Positions 11,801 to 24,367 of a DNA stretch of 64,000 nucleotides are shown in pieces. Numbering within the stretch: the first letter of the stretch is position 1; every line of letters begins with the position of its first letter. Position numbers and translations under genes: made by a program. Location of the stretch: assembly GCA_002261195.1 (NCBI GenBank), contig MVBO01000046.1:13015-77014 (forward strand), given 5' to 3'. The notes below the pieces were generated by a model, which searched no databases, was not told where the DNA came from, and saw only the letters and a list, made by a program, of their open reading frames with translations. Source of the DNA: Bifiguratus adelaidae. Lineage: Eukaryota; Mucoromycota; Endogonomycetes; Endogonales.

Positions 11801-14194
11801 TACTTAACGCAAGTCCGAAGCGCACAGTGCGCAACACACCTTGTAGTACTTGAATTTCCAGCCTTTGCCTCCATTGTTGTTGAGCTTCCAGGCTTCATAT
11901 TCTGGTATGGTGAAAAATGAGATCTCTTGATTGCCTTTGGTGCACTGATCAATTGTCAATCAACATCCGCGATGAATATAAGAGTGTACGTACTTTTACA
12001 ATCGGGGTGATGAACTCCACCAAGAAACCTGCCACCTTTAACAGGGAAGGATAGAACTTATCAAAGTAGTTAATGAGTAGACCTTTGATGTGTGATCCAT
12101 CATGATCCTAAAACCGGTAAATTAGCTGTGGCGTCAATCAGACTTGCCGGTACATACTTGATCTGTCATGATCATGAGCGCTCCGTAGCGCAGGCCGTCC
12201 AGTGTGGTATACTCTTTGTTGTGTTGCAAACCCAAGATTTTCTTGATGTTGCTGATTTCAGTGTTCTTCATAATGGATTCGTGGTTCGCCTCACGGACAT
12301 TGAGAAGCTTTCCTCGCAATGGGAACACTCCGAACCGGTCGCGTCCCGCAACACCCATGCCACTGACTGCTGTGGCTTTGGCTGAATCACCTTCCGTCAG
12401 AATCAAGGTGCATTCATGTGATCTACGGGTGCCCGCCCAATTCGCATCCTCCAGTTTCGGGATGCCTGCAATTCTATACATTTGATTAGCCGGCATGAGC
12501 GAGGAGCTAGCAATGCTTACCTGTTCCGCTTGCTTCCGTCGGTAGTTTTGAGCTCCTTGTCTTGATTTTGACGGCCAATACCTTTGACACGATCAACAAT
12601 ATGGATCTTGCTGTTGACTGCAAAATATACTCCGGTTAATATGCTTCACAGAGTTTTTGACAACAAGATCTCCTACTTTTGTCAAAAAGCTCGTCGTTAA
12701 TCAAGCAGCTTGCAGAGAATGCTGACGGCTTCAGCGTCATATTCTCTTTGGTTTGGGAGTCGAAAGTAGGGTTGGGTATTTGGCAGTTGACAAAGATGGA
12801 GAGTTGATTCTTTATCTGGAATGGCTTGATGTTGACACCTTTGGTGTTCACCTTGGGCTGAATGATCTTGACCAAACTGTCTTGAATATGTTTGATATGC
12901 GTTCCTCCCTTGGTTGTAGCGATACTATTCACAAAGCTCACCTAAAATGGCAACTCAGAAGCTGCAGGGAAATATCAGTCTGTCATTTTGACCTACATGC
13001 CGGAATTGACCTTCAGAGAGTGCAAAACCAACTTTCCATCGAGGACTAATCTGTTTGACAAAGATGGGCTGCGGATCCGGTGAGTCGCTTTGTGATAGGT
13101 ACATCTTGCAGTAATCTTCAAATGATCGTATTTTGATCTGTTCATCGTTGAGAAAGACCTTCACCTTTTTCTCTCCCAAGCATCCAGCCATGTCATACAC
13201 ACGCTTCTTGATCAACGAAACGAAATCTGCATCCATGATTGTCATGCCGAACTTCTCGAGATCCGGGCGAAACGTGATTTTAGTGTATTCCTTGTTCCTT
13301 GAATTGGCGGTAATCTTGGGCGCTTTCTTGATAGACATGTTCTTTTGGAACACTTGTTCGTATTTCTTGTTTCTTTCCTTGTCTGCGGTTTCGACAATGA
13401 ACTCTGTACTAAAGATATTGCAGAGCTTGGCACCGTATCCGTTTCTACCGCCGGTAACCTTCTCCTCGCTGTCGTCGTAGTTTGAGCCAGTCAAAAGATG
13501 ACCAAAGATAAGTTCCGGCACGTAAATCTTTTCTTCCTTGTGAATCTCTATCGGTATGCCTTTCCCGTTATTGTAAACGCTGATAACGTTGTTTTCGGGG
13601 TCTATTGAAACACGTAGTTCGTTCATGCTTTCATCACGAGCCTACGAATGACGTCAAATTTCGCATACTATATCAAATCCTGGCCCTCACCTTGTTATCA
13701 GCCGCGTTGACCAATATTTCATCGACAATCTTGTATAGTCCAGGAGCAATCGTGATCTTGCGAACCTCCATAGCATTTGTTTCAGAGTTGAAGACCCAAT
13801 GTTCCTGTTCAATAAGCTCCTTGGAACCAATATATGAATCTGGACGTAGAATGATATGCTCCAAAAGCGATTTCTTTTGGTATGTTTCTTCGATGGTTTT
13901 TGGTACCATGGTGCTGGCCGGGACAGCAGGTCCAGGCGAAAATCCATCCTCGGCATCGTCCATATTCACTACCGCACTCTCCTCCAATGGCTTCTTTGTA
14001 GGTTTTGCGGCTTTGGTTTTGGATGAGACTCCCGACTTTGCCGTTGACTTTATTGTCTAAAGCGCGTCCGATGTGAGTCACGCGAAGCAAATGTGCGCAT
14101 ATATCGCGTAAATTACCTTTGGCTTTGCTATAGGAGCATCAGAGCCATATTCGTAGTCGTCGCCTGAATCTTCCGACACGTCCCAGGCCGCCAT
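8880..14194 (-). CDS. TOP2: DNA topoisomerase II
   Basis: Homodimeric nuclear type IIA topoisomerase that passes one duplex through another in an ATP-dependent reaction. Twenty exons: 14194-14117, 14056-13691, 13641-12997, 12941-12677, 12617-12521, 12473-12158, 12107-11994, 11944-11840, 11789-11625, 11590-11228, 11166-11033, 10983-10928, 10866-10754, 10704-10522, 10471-10235, 10194-9904, 9851-9735, 9677-9539, 9489-9349, 9295-8880; 1446 aa. GHKL ATPase motif GRNGYGAKLCNIFS, TOPRIM motifs ILTEGDSAK and DQDHDGSHIKG, and the catalytic tyrosine in AASARYIF (about residue 848) are present. The C-terminus is acidic and Lys/Ser-rich, as in other eukaryotic enzymes. Intron sizes are 34-61 nt; one between 11624 and 11591 is only 34 nt. 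The acceptor before 9677 is the least certain (an alternative at 9707 would make a 27-nt intron). Confidence 0.96.
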
Positions 14195-14493
14195 GGCGTG
14201 ATGCAGACACTGAGAGAGGCACGAACTGAAAATGAGAAAACGCGAAACTTCCTTTTTTGACTTGTGCCATATATGGAAAGGTGTTAGTAATTCCAAAGGT
14301 TGCATTGGAACCTGGTCACCTGGTTGGGCCTTGGATCCTGCGATATAGCCATAAAGATGGTTATTGAGGTGGTCGCGAAAGGTCGTGCATGTGTTTCAAT
14401 GAGGTATAATCCGCTTTCGATCATTGTCGATTTGCCAACGGATCGGGAAACTATAGAAGGAAAGCCGTGACTGCAAACGGGGATCCCTTTGTC

Positions 14494-15329
14494 ATGTCTC
14501 TCACACGGCTATTATTGCTTGGTGGCACCGGCTTTGTCGGGTCTGCCATTATAAGGAATGCTCTTAAGGCCAACCAAGACGGCTCTGGACCGCGAAGGGA
14601 TAACCGCTACTTCATTCGAACTCTGTCAAGAACCGGCAGTTCCAAGACTGAGGTAGCTAACGTTGAGAACATCAAGGGAAATGCGTTGGAGCCACAAACA
14701 TATCGACATCTATTGGCCGACACGGATGCTGTAGTATCGACTATCGGCACCATTATGGACCAAAAGAAACACGGCGACATGGGTACTTATGAAAAACTCA
14801 ATCGGGATGCGGTGATTTACGCCGCTCGCGAATTTGTCAAGGCAAAAGGGACATCTGAATACAAAGACAAGGCGGATCGACCATGCCTGGTCTATGTATC
14901 AGCAGCTCATGCGCCGCCCGATTTCATCCTTGATTCAAGGTATATAACAACCAAGCGACAGGCGGAGAATGTGTTACTCGGCAGAGAATTCAGGAATTCA
15001 TTGCGCGTTGTTATTCTTCGGCCAGGTCAGTGAGGTCCAATTCTGCTTCTAAGTGGTATTGACTTATCATAGGCCTCCTTTATTCATACCATAAACGCCA
15101 AATCACCGTACCTGTGGGCTGGGCTGCCATCCTGTTTTCAACCTTGATCTCACCGTTCAAGTCTTACCTTCCGGAGTCTTTACTATTTCTCACAGACAGG
15201 CCCCTTAGAGACGATGAGGTGGCATGCGCGATATTGCAGGCCGTCAAGGACAAGAAGACGGAAGGAATTGTGGAGGTTGATGATATCAGACGTTTAGCAA
15301 AGGAATGGCAATCCTTGCGGGGTAATTGA
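14494..15329 (+). CDS. COQ11: Coq11-like atypical SDR, NAD(P)-binding protein
   Basis: Mitochondrial inner-membrane protein related to yeast YLR290C/Coq11, which associates with the coenzyme Q synthome, and to NDUFA9-type atypical short-chain dehydrogenases. Exons 14494-15025 and 15073-15329 give 262 aa. The N-terminal Rossmann motif is LLLGGTGFVGSAI; DAVVSTIG and LVYVSAAH follow the fold, and SRYITTKRQAE supplies the Tyr-x3-Lys pair. ATG 14494 is used since upstream in-frame codons have no ATG. It is divergent from TOP2 (299 bp between starts). Assignment to COQ11 rather than another mitochondrial atypical SDR is an inference from length and motifs. Confidence 0.75.
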
Positions 15330-15426
15330 AGTTAAACAAAATGTACATGATGTCTATAGCAACTAAGGAATTTCTTAATGCGGACTTGCTCTCCCCGGCT
15401 TGCATAATAAATGTGCGGATTAGGGA

Positions 15427-18400
15427 TTAAAGGCCGACACCGGTTCCTGTGGGCATGAAGTAGAATCCTCCCATGAATATCAGGTAGGAAAGAATCAGAA
15501 TGCTTCCCTTGAAATAATTACTCTTTCCTTCCTGGTAGGTATGGGTCAAGAGAAAGACAGAGAATACAACGCAAAACAGGTCCCATCGAGGAAAGACGAG
15601 GCTAGAGAAGGGATAGTTATCAGTGACCAGCAACATGTGGAAGCTTCTTTCACTCACTTGAAAGAGAAGCGGCCGTCTTCGATCGGACGATTCCAGTTAA
15701 AAAAAGCGGAAATGCCAATCATTGCAGGGATTTGGATCAGACAGACTTGCAAGGCATAAGCGGAACCGATCTCAAGACTGCATTCATATGAATATCACGA
15801 AAGACAAGGCATCAAAAGACCTACCTCAGTACAATGTTGCCGTACAAGGCAAACAGAATGGCGTTCATAAATTCTGTGATGTTTGGCACAAGGGCAAACA
15901 AAGTCAGTCCCAAAAACTTTTCATCGAGTGCCACGTTGTCCATAACGCTGTCAACTGTATCAATGAGGATTTCGGAGATTAAGCTGTAAAGGACTGTGCA
16001 TGCGAGGAGAACGACTGCGGACTTTGACTTTGTCCAATTAGGCGAGTCATGGCCACCCGCTTCTTCTTCTGTATGGCCAGCGTCTGTTTCCGGATGCGGG
16101 AAATGCATGACAGGTATAAGTGGCGCCGTAAGCAACGGCTGGGATTCACTAGCGTGACGCCCATGTTGGTAGATGCTAGGTTTGTCGGCGTCATCCCCCG
16201 TCGGCTTTGGTGAGTTGTCATTTGCTGATGATTGCTGTGCTTGCTGATTAGCCGATTCTGTGAAAGGAGACGTGAGGTAGGAAGGAGACCCTTGTATGAC
16301 TCCAAAGCCGGCATATGCGGGCATGGCGTTCGGTGGACGACTATCGCCATGCGCGGATTGGGAAGGACTTCCACTTAATGGCTCCTGTGGAGAGGATGCT
16401 TGGTTTGGATCTGTCAGAGGAGATGGTTGATGGGGAGAAAAATGAGCAAAAGGACCGTGAAGGATAGGCGAGCCAATGTGCATAGTGCCGCCGGGAGTCA
16501 TTACGGAAATTTGAGAAGGATTGGGTGGGGTAGGTATACCTTGTGCCCTGGTGTCAGATGTGGCATCTTGATTGGTTGCGAGCATGTTGGCGAGCATGTG
16601 GTTTGAAATGAACTTGTTATATGCAGATACTGCTGCGGCTTGGTCATGGTGAGGGTGAGGAGCTTGCCAAATCTGTTTGACATGGGTGTGTAGACTGAAC
16701 CACAAGCCGGTGAGATAACCCAATGGGAGTAGTATGGCACACAAAGTCATTAAAGGCTTGACGTGGTTCTGATATACGATGTCGGACAACATATTGGGTT
16801 GCCCGTAATAACAATTATTGCAAGCCCATGGTTTGCCGTTGGGTTCCCTAGGTTCATCGCTTGGGGTTGGACAGCCAGTGCATATAAGTTCAAACTAATT
16901 GATACATTTAGTATGAGCAGCAACAACATATCTCCAAAAACGACTGTACTCACAGATCCGTAAATGTTCCAATACATGGTTGGAGTCAAACATCCAATAA
17001 TGGCCATAATTAACATGGTTGAGGTGACACCTATTGCAGTGATGAGTACCAAGAGTTTTGCAAGGATTAATGTATACTTACCGGCACTCTTGGCATTGAA
17101 CTTTTGCTCCTTTCTCCTCCATCCACCAGAGATCATTGACGACCCAGGCATGAGCAAAACACCGGCAAGGAAACTCCCAATGAGGGATCCTTCCACCAAA
17201 CGGCCTTTACCTTCCTTGAGTGCCACGGTATATAAAATGATTTCGATGATGCTTCCAAACGTTGCGTTAATCACTGCTCCAATACCCATAGACGATTGTG
17301 CCGAAATGGAAGATACAGCCATGCCAATGAAATATGACAGCGGCATCACTGAAACCAAGCCGAGGACGAATGCCACTCCAGGTGAGGTAAGGAAGGATAT
17401 GGCCTTCCAATCCTTGAGATACCATTGACTGATAATGACAAAAAACACCACCGGTAAGGTGTTGATAAACATGATGTTGACACCGTCATAAGTGTACTTG
17501 TAGTATTGAAAACCGATCGCCTGATATGTGCACAACAAGATACTGACTCGTTCACTGCTGCTGGAGTAAGACGGCATCAAGCTAGAATTACTCTTGAAAT
17601 GAAGGGAGAGTGGATGACGACGCAGGTGGCTGACAAGAACGTAATTCAATTTGGCCATTGGAATACTAACGACACAAAGCCAGCACAATGCCGAAACCAA
17701 GAGTTGCACTGGGGCTGAATGCAAAGGTGAGATCAACTTGCGCAACGTCATTTCTACTCACCAATGACGGTATAGAACAGCAAATAATAGGCTATTCCCC
17801 CGATTCCAAGTTCTTTAATGGTCTGCCAGATTGAGCGGTGGCTACCGGATTGCACTGCCGGAAGATCCTCCAAGCTAGCCTCCTCGATACTGCCGTATCC
17901 TCTGCCATTTGTCGACTCGCGACTCAGTTCACCATCGGCTCGCACTTTATCCCGCTTCTCGACATATCGTCCGAAAGGCCACAATAGGTAGATGGCGAGT
18001 TCTCGAACTACCCTTGCATATTTGTAGCCGTTAGGCGGAATGAGGTATAGAACAAATGAGACGATGAGTATGACCGCACACATCCACCATCCAAACACGA
18101 GCATCCAAAAGATGTTGCCCGGATATAGATACATATCCGGTGAAGAGGACGGTGAAGAGTGCAGAGCGACGTCGGCATCGCGGACTACAGATCGGCTCTT
18201 CTTGTAGAGTGCGGGTTTCCAGATGGGCAGACCGAAAGGATGCGATCGGTTGATTTTCTAAAAGGCAAAGCGGTCAGTCATCGACCTTGTAACCGTACGC
18301 TATATTTCGGTACTCACATCCTGTCGATCTTTTAATGTCAACTCACGATCCTCCTCTTCTTCCTCCTCTTCCTCATCTACGGCATCATTGTTCAGCTCTG

Positions 18401-18767
18401 CCAAGTCCTCTTCCTCGTCGTCCTCGTCGTCCTCCTCCTCCTCACTGCTTCTACGAGAGCTCCGTCTCTTGTGCTTGTGCCTTCGTCGTCGACCGTGCGT
18501 ATCTCGCGAAGCGGTGGAAGAAGCCTCTGATAGACTTCGTACATCAGATATACTCGACTCACGACTACGAACAGACTTTCTTCGCTTTCCACCCTTGCCG
18601 TGCTTTCCATGGCCGACTTTGAAAGATGACTTGCTGAACGTTGGTTGTTGTGCCACTGAAGGTCTAACAAGACTAGACGTCGACGACGACATGGTCTGAG
18701 ATTGCGTGTTGTGTCTACTTGGCTGTGGCCAGGGTTCTTCCCTTGCTGATCGCGCTATGCTATCCAT
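15427..18767 (-). CDS. VNX1: Vacuolar cation/H+ exchanger, VNX1-type CAX family
   Basis: Large CAX-family antiporter predicted to exchange cations for protons at vacuolar or endomembranes. Exons 18767-18318, 18257-17762, 17714-17082, 17030-16954, 16894-15825, 15777-15658, 15601-15427; 1006 aa. The N-terminal 150 residues are Ser/Arg-rich with poly-Glu/Asp tracts, the long extension typical of Vnx1. The two alpha repeats are visible as INATFGSIIEIILYTVALKE and LTLFALVPNITEFMNAILFA (the latter with NITEF where many CAX proteins have NAAEH). Between them lies a low-complexity loop (Pro/Gln/Ser-rich, roughly 16100-16600) and, just before it, a double CxxC segment (Cys 557/560 and 577/580). The 51-nt intron 17081-17031 is a multiple of three and stop-free. 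Its start is 46 bp from the divergent EXO70 ATG. Confidence 0.88.
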
Positions 18768-18813
18768 GGAATGAAAAAGAGCGCGTGTCCAATTTGGCCT
18801 TCTATTTCACATC

Positions 18814-21208
18814 ATGAGCGCGGCAAAGACGCTGCCTTCAGAAAGACGACGAGACTTGGCGAAGCTGGCAGATGAGTCAGAGGAGCTTCACCAGCTGCAG
18901 GCCAACATGCAAAAGTTGAGCGCGTTAAGTGACAAGATGGTAGGTCATGGTTCTCCAGCCTCATTGCTGAGTTGGTCTTAGATGGGTGTCCTCGGCAGCT
19001 TCGACAGTCGCCTTGGCAATCTAGAGCGCTCCATCCTGCCTATCCACAAGTCGACGCAGAAACTTACTCTGCTTGCGGACAGTGAGTACCTGAAACTTAG
19101 GAGAGAATCGGCTAACCGAGAGAGTGATAGACATTGACAAGACATTGCAAGAGACGGGAAAGATTGTCAAGTCCCTTGATCTTGTCAGCATCGAGGAAAA
19201 GACAATATTAAAAGGGTAGGCTGCTCATTAGTTTGCGAACACTAGCAATGCGAGCTAATGACAATCTTTTAGACCCAATGAGGAGGACATCATACCATAT
19301 TTACAGGCCATGGCTCGGATAAGAGATGGACTTCAGTATCTGGAGCAATGTCGGCTTCCAGCATGTGATAAAGCCATGGGTCAACTTGTAAGTAGCAAAC
19401 ATCGCGAACGTTCCCAATGTGATACTTATCACATTCCGATCTCCAGCGACAATTACTCAAGGCTGGCATGCTTCAACTGGAATCCTTGTTTCGCAAATGG
19501 CTTACTGCCGCAAGCGATCCAATGGACGCGCATGTCTTTCTTCGCGAATGTAGGTCACTCTCTTCCGTGCTTTTGTAGAGTTCTCTGACATTGCAACAGC
19601 CTCACCCGCATCATCCAAACCCGATCCCAAGCTATCACAACTTTCTACGTATATTACCACTTCATCAAAGGAGACAGGTTACGCTGTTGATTTTACCAAG
19701 CCTTATGTCGACATTCGCTCCCTATTTCTGCAGAAGAGTTTGTCATCCTTGGGTCAAGGTTCATTGCTCACTGAGCGACAACAAGGCAGCAGCTACGAGA
19801 AGGGCAGTGGTGGCTACATAAAGTATACTGACGCCGTTTTGCGCATGTTTATGGTATGTTTCCGTACATGATTGGCTCTACCAATCTAACTTCGCCTAGT
19901 CGGAGTCAAAGTATGTCATCGCGCTACTCTCCAGTCCAACGCATCGTCTCACTGCATTCCATGGCTCTTTACAACTCGCTTTAAACGAATATACCTCGAT
20001 TGGGCGACAGCTCAACCAAACGATACGGCGTAATCCGCATAATGACATTTTCTTGCTGCTTGACGTGCTAGAACATTACGAATCCCATTGGAAGACGGAT
20101 TGGGATGACGTGCTTGAAGCAATAAGCGGCCCTGGACTGTCGCTTATCCCACAGGCTCAATCTCAGAGAGGCGAAGTTTCGTCTTTGATGAATGAATTTC
20201 TCAGCAACGGAGGCAGAAGCTTTATAGACTTTGCAGACGAGGTCAAGGGACGTCGTGAAAAAGACATATACAGCAGCTTGGCCGCCGATGGTACAGTTCA
20301 TGAATTGACGAGTAATGTAGGTTTTCTACATTCGTTGCCGCATCGCTTATTTCTTACCCTTGTGACAGACGCTATCCTACTTGAAACGGCTATTGGAGTA
20401 TACGGACACGGTCACAGCGCTTTTGCTTGCATTAGGCAATGGAGGATGGAACAACCCACAAGCCATGACCACCTTCCAAAATCTTAGCGCTTGGGATGCT
20501 CTCAAAGTAGGCAAAGAGCGCGACGGCAGGGAAATGATTACCGCATTTTACGGTGTGTATCCGTGGTTCTGTCAAAACATACACTGATGTTGCTTCTCAG
20601 TGGAAATCCTGGATGTACTTGTCCAGACACTGCAGCAAAAATCCAAGGGATACCGTAAACCTGCTCTAACGGCCATCTTCCTTCTCAACAACTTTCATCA
20701 TATCGCCAAGCAAGTTCGCCAGGTCCCCTTATCTTCCATCTTGGATGAAAGCGTTGAGCAAAAGTTTGCACGATTGGTCAGGAGACAATTGGATACTTAT
20801 CAAGACAGTTGGAAACCCTGCGTTGAAAACCTCATGGACATCACCTATGTCAAGGGCGGTAGTCTAAAGACGACGCTTAATTCTGCAGACAAGCAAGCCA
20901 TCAAGGACAAGTTCAAGGTTGGTTTTGGTTACCAAGTCTTTACATTTCCAAATACTCAAACGTTTGTATAGAACTTCAACACGGAATTTGAAGACATTTA
21001 CCGATCTCAAAAAGCCTACGCCATACCTGACCCTGATCTTCGTTCCCAACTCATTCGTGATATCAAGAAAGTCCTCTTACCCCTCTATTCAAGGTTTCTA
21101 GAAAGGTACCAAAACAGCGACTTTAGCAAGAACACTAGCAAGTATATACGCTGGTCCAATGAGCAATTGGAGCACATGGTCAATGGTCTCTTTGAACCGA
21201 GTGCATGA
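18814..21208 (+). CDS. EXO70: Exocyst complex component Exo70
   Basis: Exocyst subunit that binds phosphoinositides and Rho GTPases to tether secretory vesicles at growth sites. Ten exons: 18814-18939, 18982-19081, 19131-19215, 19273-19387, 19447-19549, 19600-19853, 19900-20316, 20369-20552, 20601-20917, 20972-21208; 645 aa, the usual size. It begins with a helical coiled-coil region (SEELHQLQANMQKLSALSDK). The C-terminal Exo70 domain is recognisable from LLALGNGGWNN through FLLNNFHHIAKQV, DKQAIKDKFKNFNTEFEDIY and LLPLYSRFLERYQ to KYIRWSNEQLEHMVNGLFE. Compact neighbours: 46 bp to the divergent exchanger, 62 bp to the next gene. Confidence 0.95.
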
Positions 21209-21270
21209 GGAATAAAAGCCGCGCTTAACAAGCATATCAATTTTCAATTTTGGAGTTTCATGCTTTCACG

Positions 21271-24200
21271 ATGAGAGAGAAATGGCAAGACCTGGACGAG
21301 GAGCAACAGCAAGGGCTCATGTCTGAAGACGCTACTCATGAGCAGTGGACAGAGAGCTCTGAAGAGAGGGTGTCTTTTGATATAGATGACGGTGATGAGG
21401 ATTCTGAGCGATACTCTAGAGCCTACATATTTGGGTCCAAGGAGCAGGTAAGCCCGACATTGGCTGCTCTAGATGTCGCTCAACGTACTGTCGCTCTAGT
21501 ATAAAAAGTATCGATGGCCTTTCATGATTGTCCTGGCCCTTTTGATTACGGGTTGGTTTTTTTGGGCGCTACAAGCCATCTTTTATCCTCACGGTATGCA
21601 AGATGCTACAGACATGAATCCTCTCGTTTTTACACTCATTTCATAGGAGATGGAGAGACCGCCAGACCACCGCAGCTATACCAATTCAGGGACATATTTA
21701 ACAAGACATACGACGTTCATAGAGAAAGGATCAACTGGCTCGAGCAAGGTAGGTCAAATGTTGCATGTGCATACAGATTTGTGTTAACGGGTTGGCGCAG
21801 ACGATCGAGATGATTTGTATGTATATCAGGACACTAACTCATCCGACATTATGTTTGAATCGGTCATAAACGGCAACAGCTCCACATTTGTGTCTGCGTC
21901 GGCTCTGGTTAGTAGCTAGGATGAATGGATTAAACGGGACTGACAGCACTCCATACTTGTTAGCATCTTGACGGAAAACCGCTCGATTATTACGATTTCA
22001 GCATCTCAGCAGACGGGGAATACGTGCTCTTTACGGTGAATAGGACAAAGGTGGGTGTCACAATATTCTGCACAGTTCACTCTTGGCAGCTGCTGAGCGT
22101 ACATTTACCTGGTAGCAATGGCGCCACTCCTCTTTTTCCAACTTTTATGTCTTTAATGTCCAGCAAAAGACATTGGTACCGCTAACTCCAGCGAACGATG
22201 TTCACCAGAAGCCATCAACGTCCCTGGCAATCTTCAGTCCCGTCGGCCACGACATTGCGTACGTGTCTGGCAACAACCTCTTTGTCACCAACTTGAAAAC
22301 GCATATACAGGTGACCGATGATGGAGACAAGAACACGTTCAACGGACTACCTGATTGGGTCTATGAAGGTATGTGGGCTGCGGCCTATTGTCACACTATT
22401 GCATGCTCAAATATATCATAGAGGAAGTATTCGGTAACGATGCTGCCCTTTGGTGGTCGCCCGATGCGACGCATGTTGCATACTTAAGGTTCAACGAGAC
22501 CGAAGTCCCTGAATATACCTTTCCGCTCTATATGGAGAACGAAAATTCGTCTTATCCAGAAAATGTGGTTATCAAGTATCCCAAGGCCGGCGCACCCAAT
22601 CCTGTCGTTGATCTATACATCTACTCCTTGCTTAACAATTCGACACAAAAGATCGTGGCTCCAGCTGGAACACCCTCCGATCCCACGCTTTTGTTCGCTG
22701 ACGACAATCGCATCATTAGCCAAGTGCAATGGATGACTGACAGCCATTCCCACCTTCTTTTCAAACAGTCGAATCGCGTGCAGGATCACGAGATTACGAC
22801 GCTTGTCACGCTTAATCCAGTGGCGAGCCATACTGCTCAAGTGGTGAGGGAGAATAAGCCGACTGACGGAGGTTGGGTAGACATGGCGTCGAACGCGCAA
22901 TTTATTCCAGCTACAAGTGATGGTCCGGGCCCGGCCTACATTGATATTGTCGATGACGGGAACGGCTATATGCACCTTGCATTGTTTGAGCCGTTGAATG
23001 CCACAGAACCAAAGCTCTGGCTCACAAAGGGCGAATTTGAAGTCATTGACGGCTCAGTTGTGGTAGATACAGCGAAGGGCCGCGTCTATTTCACAAGCAC
23101 GGAAGAATCGTCCATTGAGCGACACTTGTATTCGGTTTCCTACAATCAGCAGGTCCCGGAGAGAACTTGTATGACTTGCGCCAAGGATTCCAACGGCAAT
23201 CGCATTCCCGGATACTTTAGCGCGTTCTTCTCGCCCAAGGCGACGTATTATACCTTGAATTGCGATGGACCTGGAGTACCTTGGCAGAAAATTAAGCAGG
23301 TCGACGATCCAAAGTTCACAAAAGTACTCAATCTCAATTCCCATCTCCGAAATTTCACCGCTTCATTGTCTCTACCTACTCGTCGCTTCTTGACGGTTGA
23401 TGCTGGAAGCTTTCAAATGAATGCTATGGAGATCTTGCCGCCCAACTTCAATCCGAAGATACCTCATCCTGTTCTCTTCCGAGTGTACGGTGGTCCGAGG
23501 TCGCAATTGGTCTCGCAACGTTGGGCTCTGGATTGGCAAACGTACGTTGCATCCCGTTTTGACGCAGTTGTTGTCACCGTTGACGGGCGGGGCACGGGTT
23601 TCAAAGGTCGCAAATTCCGTTCACCTGTGAGCGAACGTTTAGGTGAACTCGAGACGTTAGACCAGATAACGGCTGCGCGACACTGGTCTCAGCTAGAATA
23701 TGTCGACAAGGAACGCATGGCCATCTGGGGCTGGGTAAGTTTATTATCCCTCGCTTATTGTTCTCACTTTTAACATTGCATCCCAAGTCCTATGGTGGTT
23801 ACATGACGAGTAAAGTGGTCGAAGCGGACAGTGGTCTCTTTTCCACTGCCATGGCGGTCGCACCGGTGACTGACTGGCATTATTACGGTAAGTAACAGCA
23901 ATGAACACCCATTGATCACTTATCCAATGGCTCTACCAGATTCCATCTATACAGAGCGGTATATGAAAACTCCTGAAATGAACCCAGAGGGTTACAGCAA
24001 GAGTGCAGTCAAGAAAATGACTGGCTTCAACCACGTTCATTATCTCCTTGTGCATGGTCTTGCTGACGACAATGGTCTGTATTCTGCCTTTCTCACATGA
24101 CTACTGACGCGAACGTTCAGTTCACTTTCAAAACTCAGCTGTCCTGGTAGACCGTCTCACTCAAGCGCAAGTCGAAGGTTACCGTGTCCATTATTACACC

Positions 24201-24347
24201 GACAATGACCATGCCATCAATTCGCGCAACGCCAATCCCGAACTCTACTATCTTTTGACAGACCATCTCTACAATTCCTTTGGTGGAACCAAGTTTGATG
24301 TGATTAGACAGGAATTGGAGACATACGGCCATACACACCAGCATTAA
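21271..24347 (+). CDS. Dipeptidyl aminopeptidase, type II membrane (DPAP/DPP4 family, S9B)
   Basis: Serine exopeptidase removing X-Pro/X-Ala dipeptides, related to Ste13/Dap2 of the Golgi and vacuole. Ten exons: 21271-21447, 21500-21593, 21647-21748, 21801-21907, 21964-22050, 22116-22368, 22422-23734, 23788-23887, 23940-24074, 24121-24347; 864 aa. An acidic cytosolic tail of about 60 residues is followed by one transmembrane helix ([20 protein letters not shown]), giving type II topology. The DPP4 propeller includes [20 protein letters not shown]. The catalytic triad is Ser in GWSYGGYM (codons split by the intron 23735-23787), Asp in GLADDN and His in DNDHAI. N-glycosylation sequons are frequent. 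The next ATG on this strand is 20 bp after its stop. Confidence 0.94.
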
Positions 24348-24367
24348 ATCTCTTGTACAATATTCCA

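Noticed and set aside
18388..18699. Plus-strand Ser/Arg-rich frames opposite the exchanger N-terminus
   Set aside because: They mirror the poly-Glu/Asp and Arg/Ser codon runs of the minus-strand gene.
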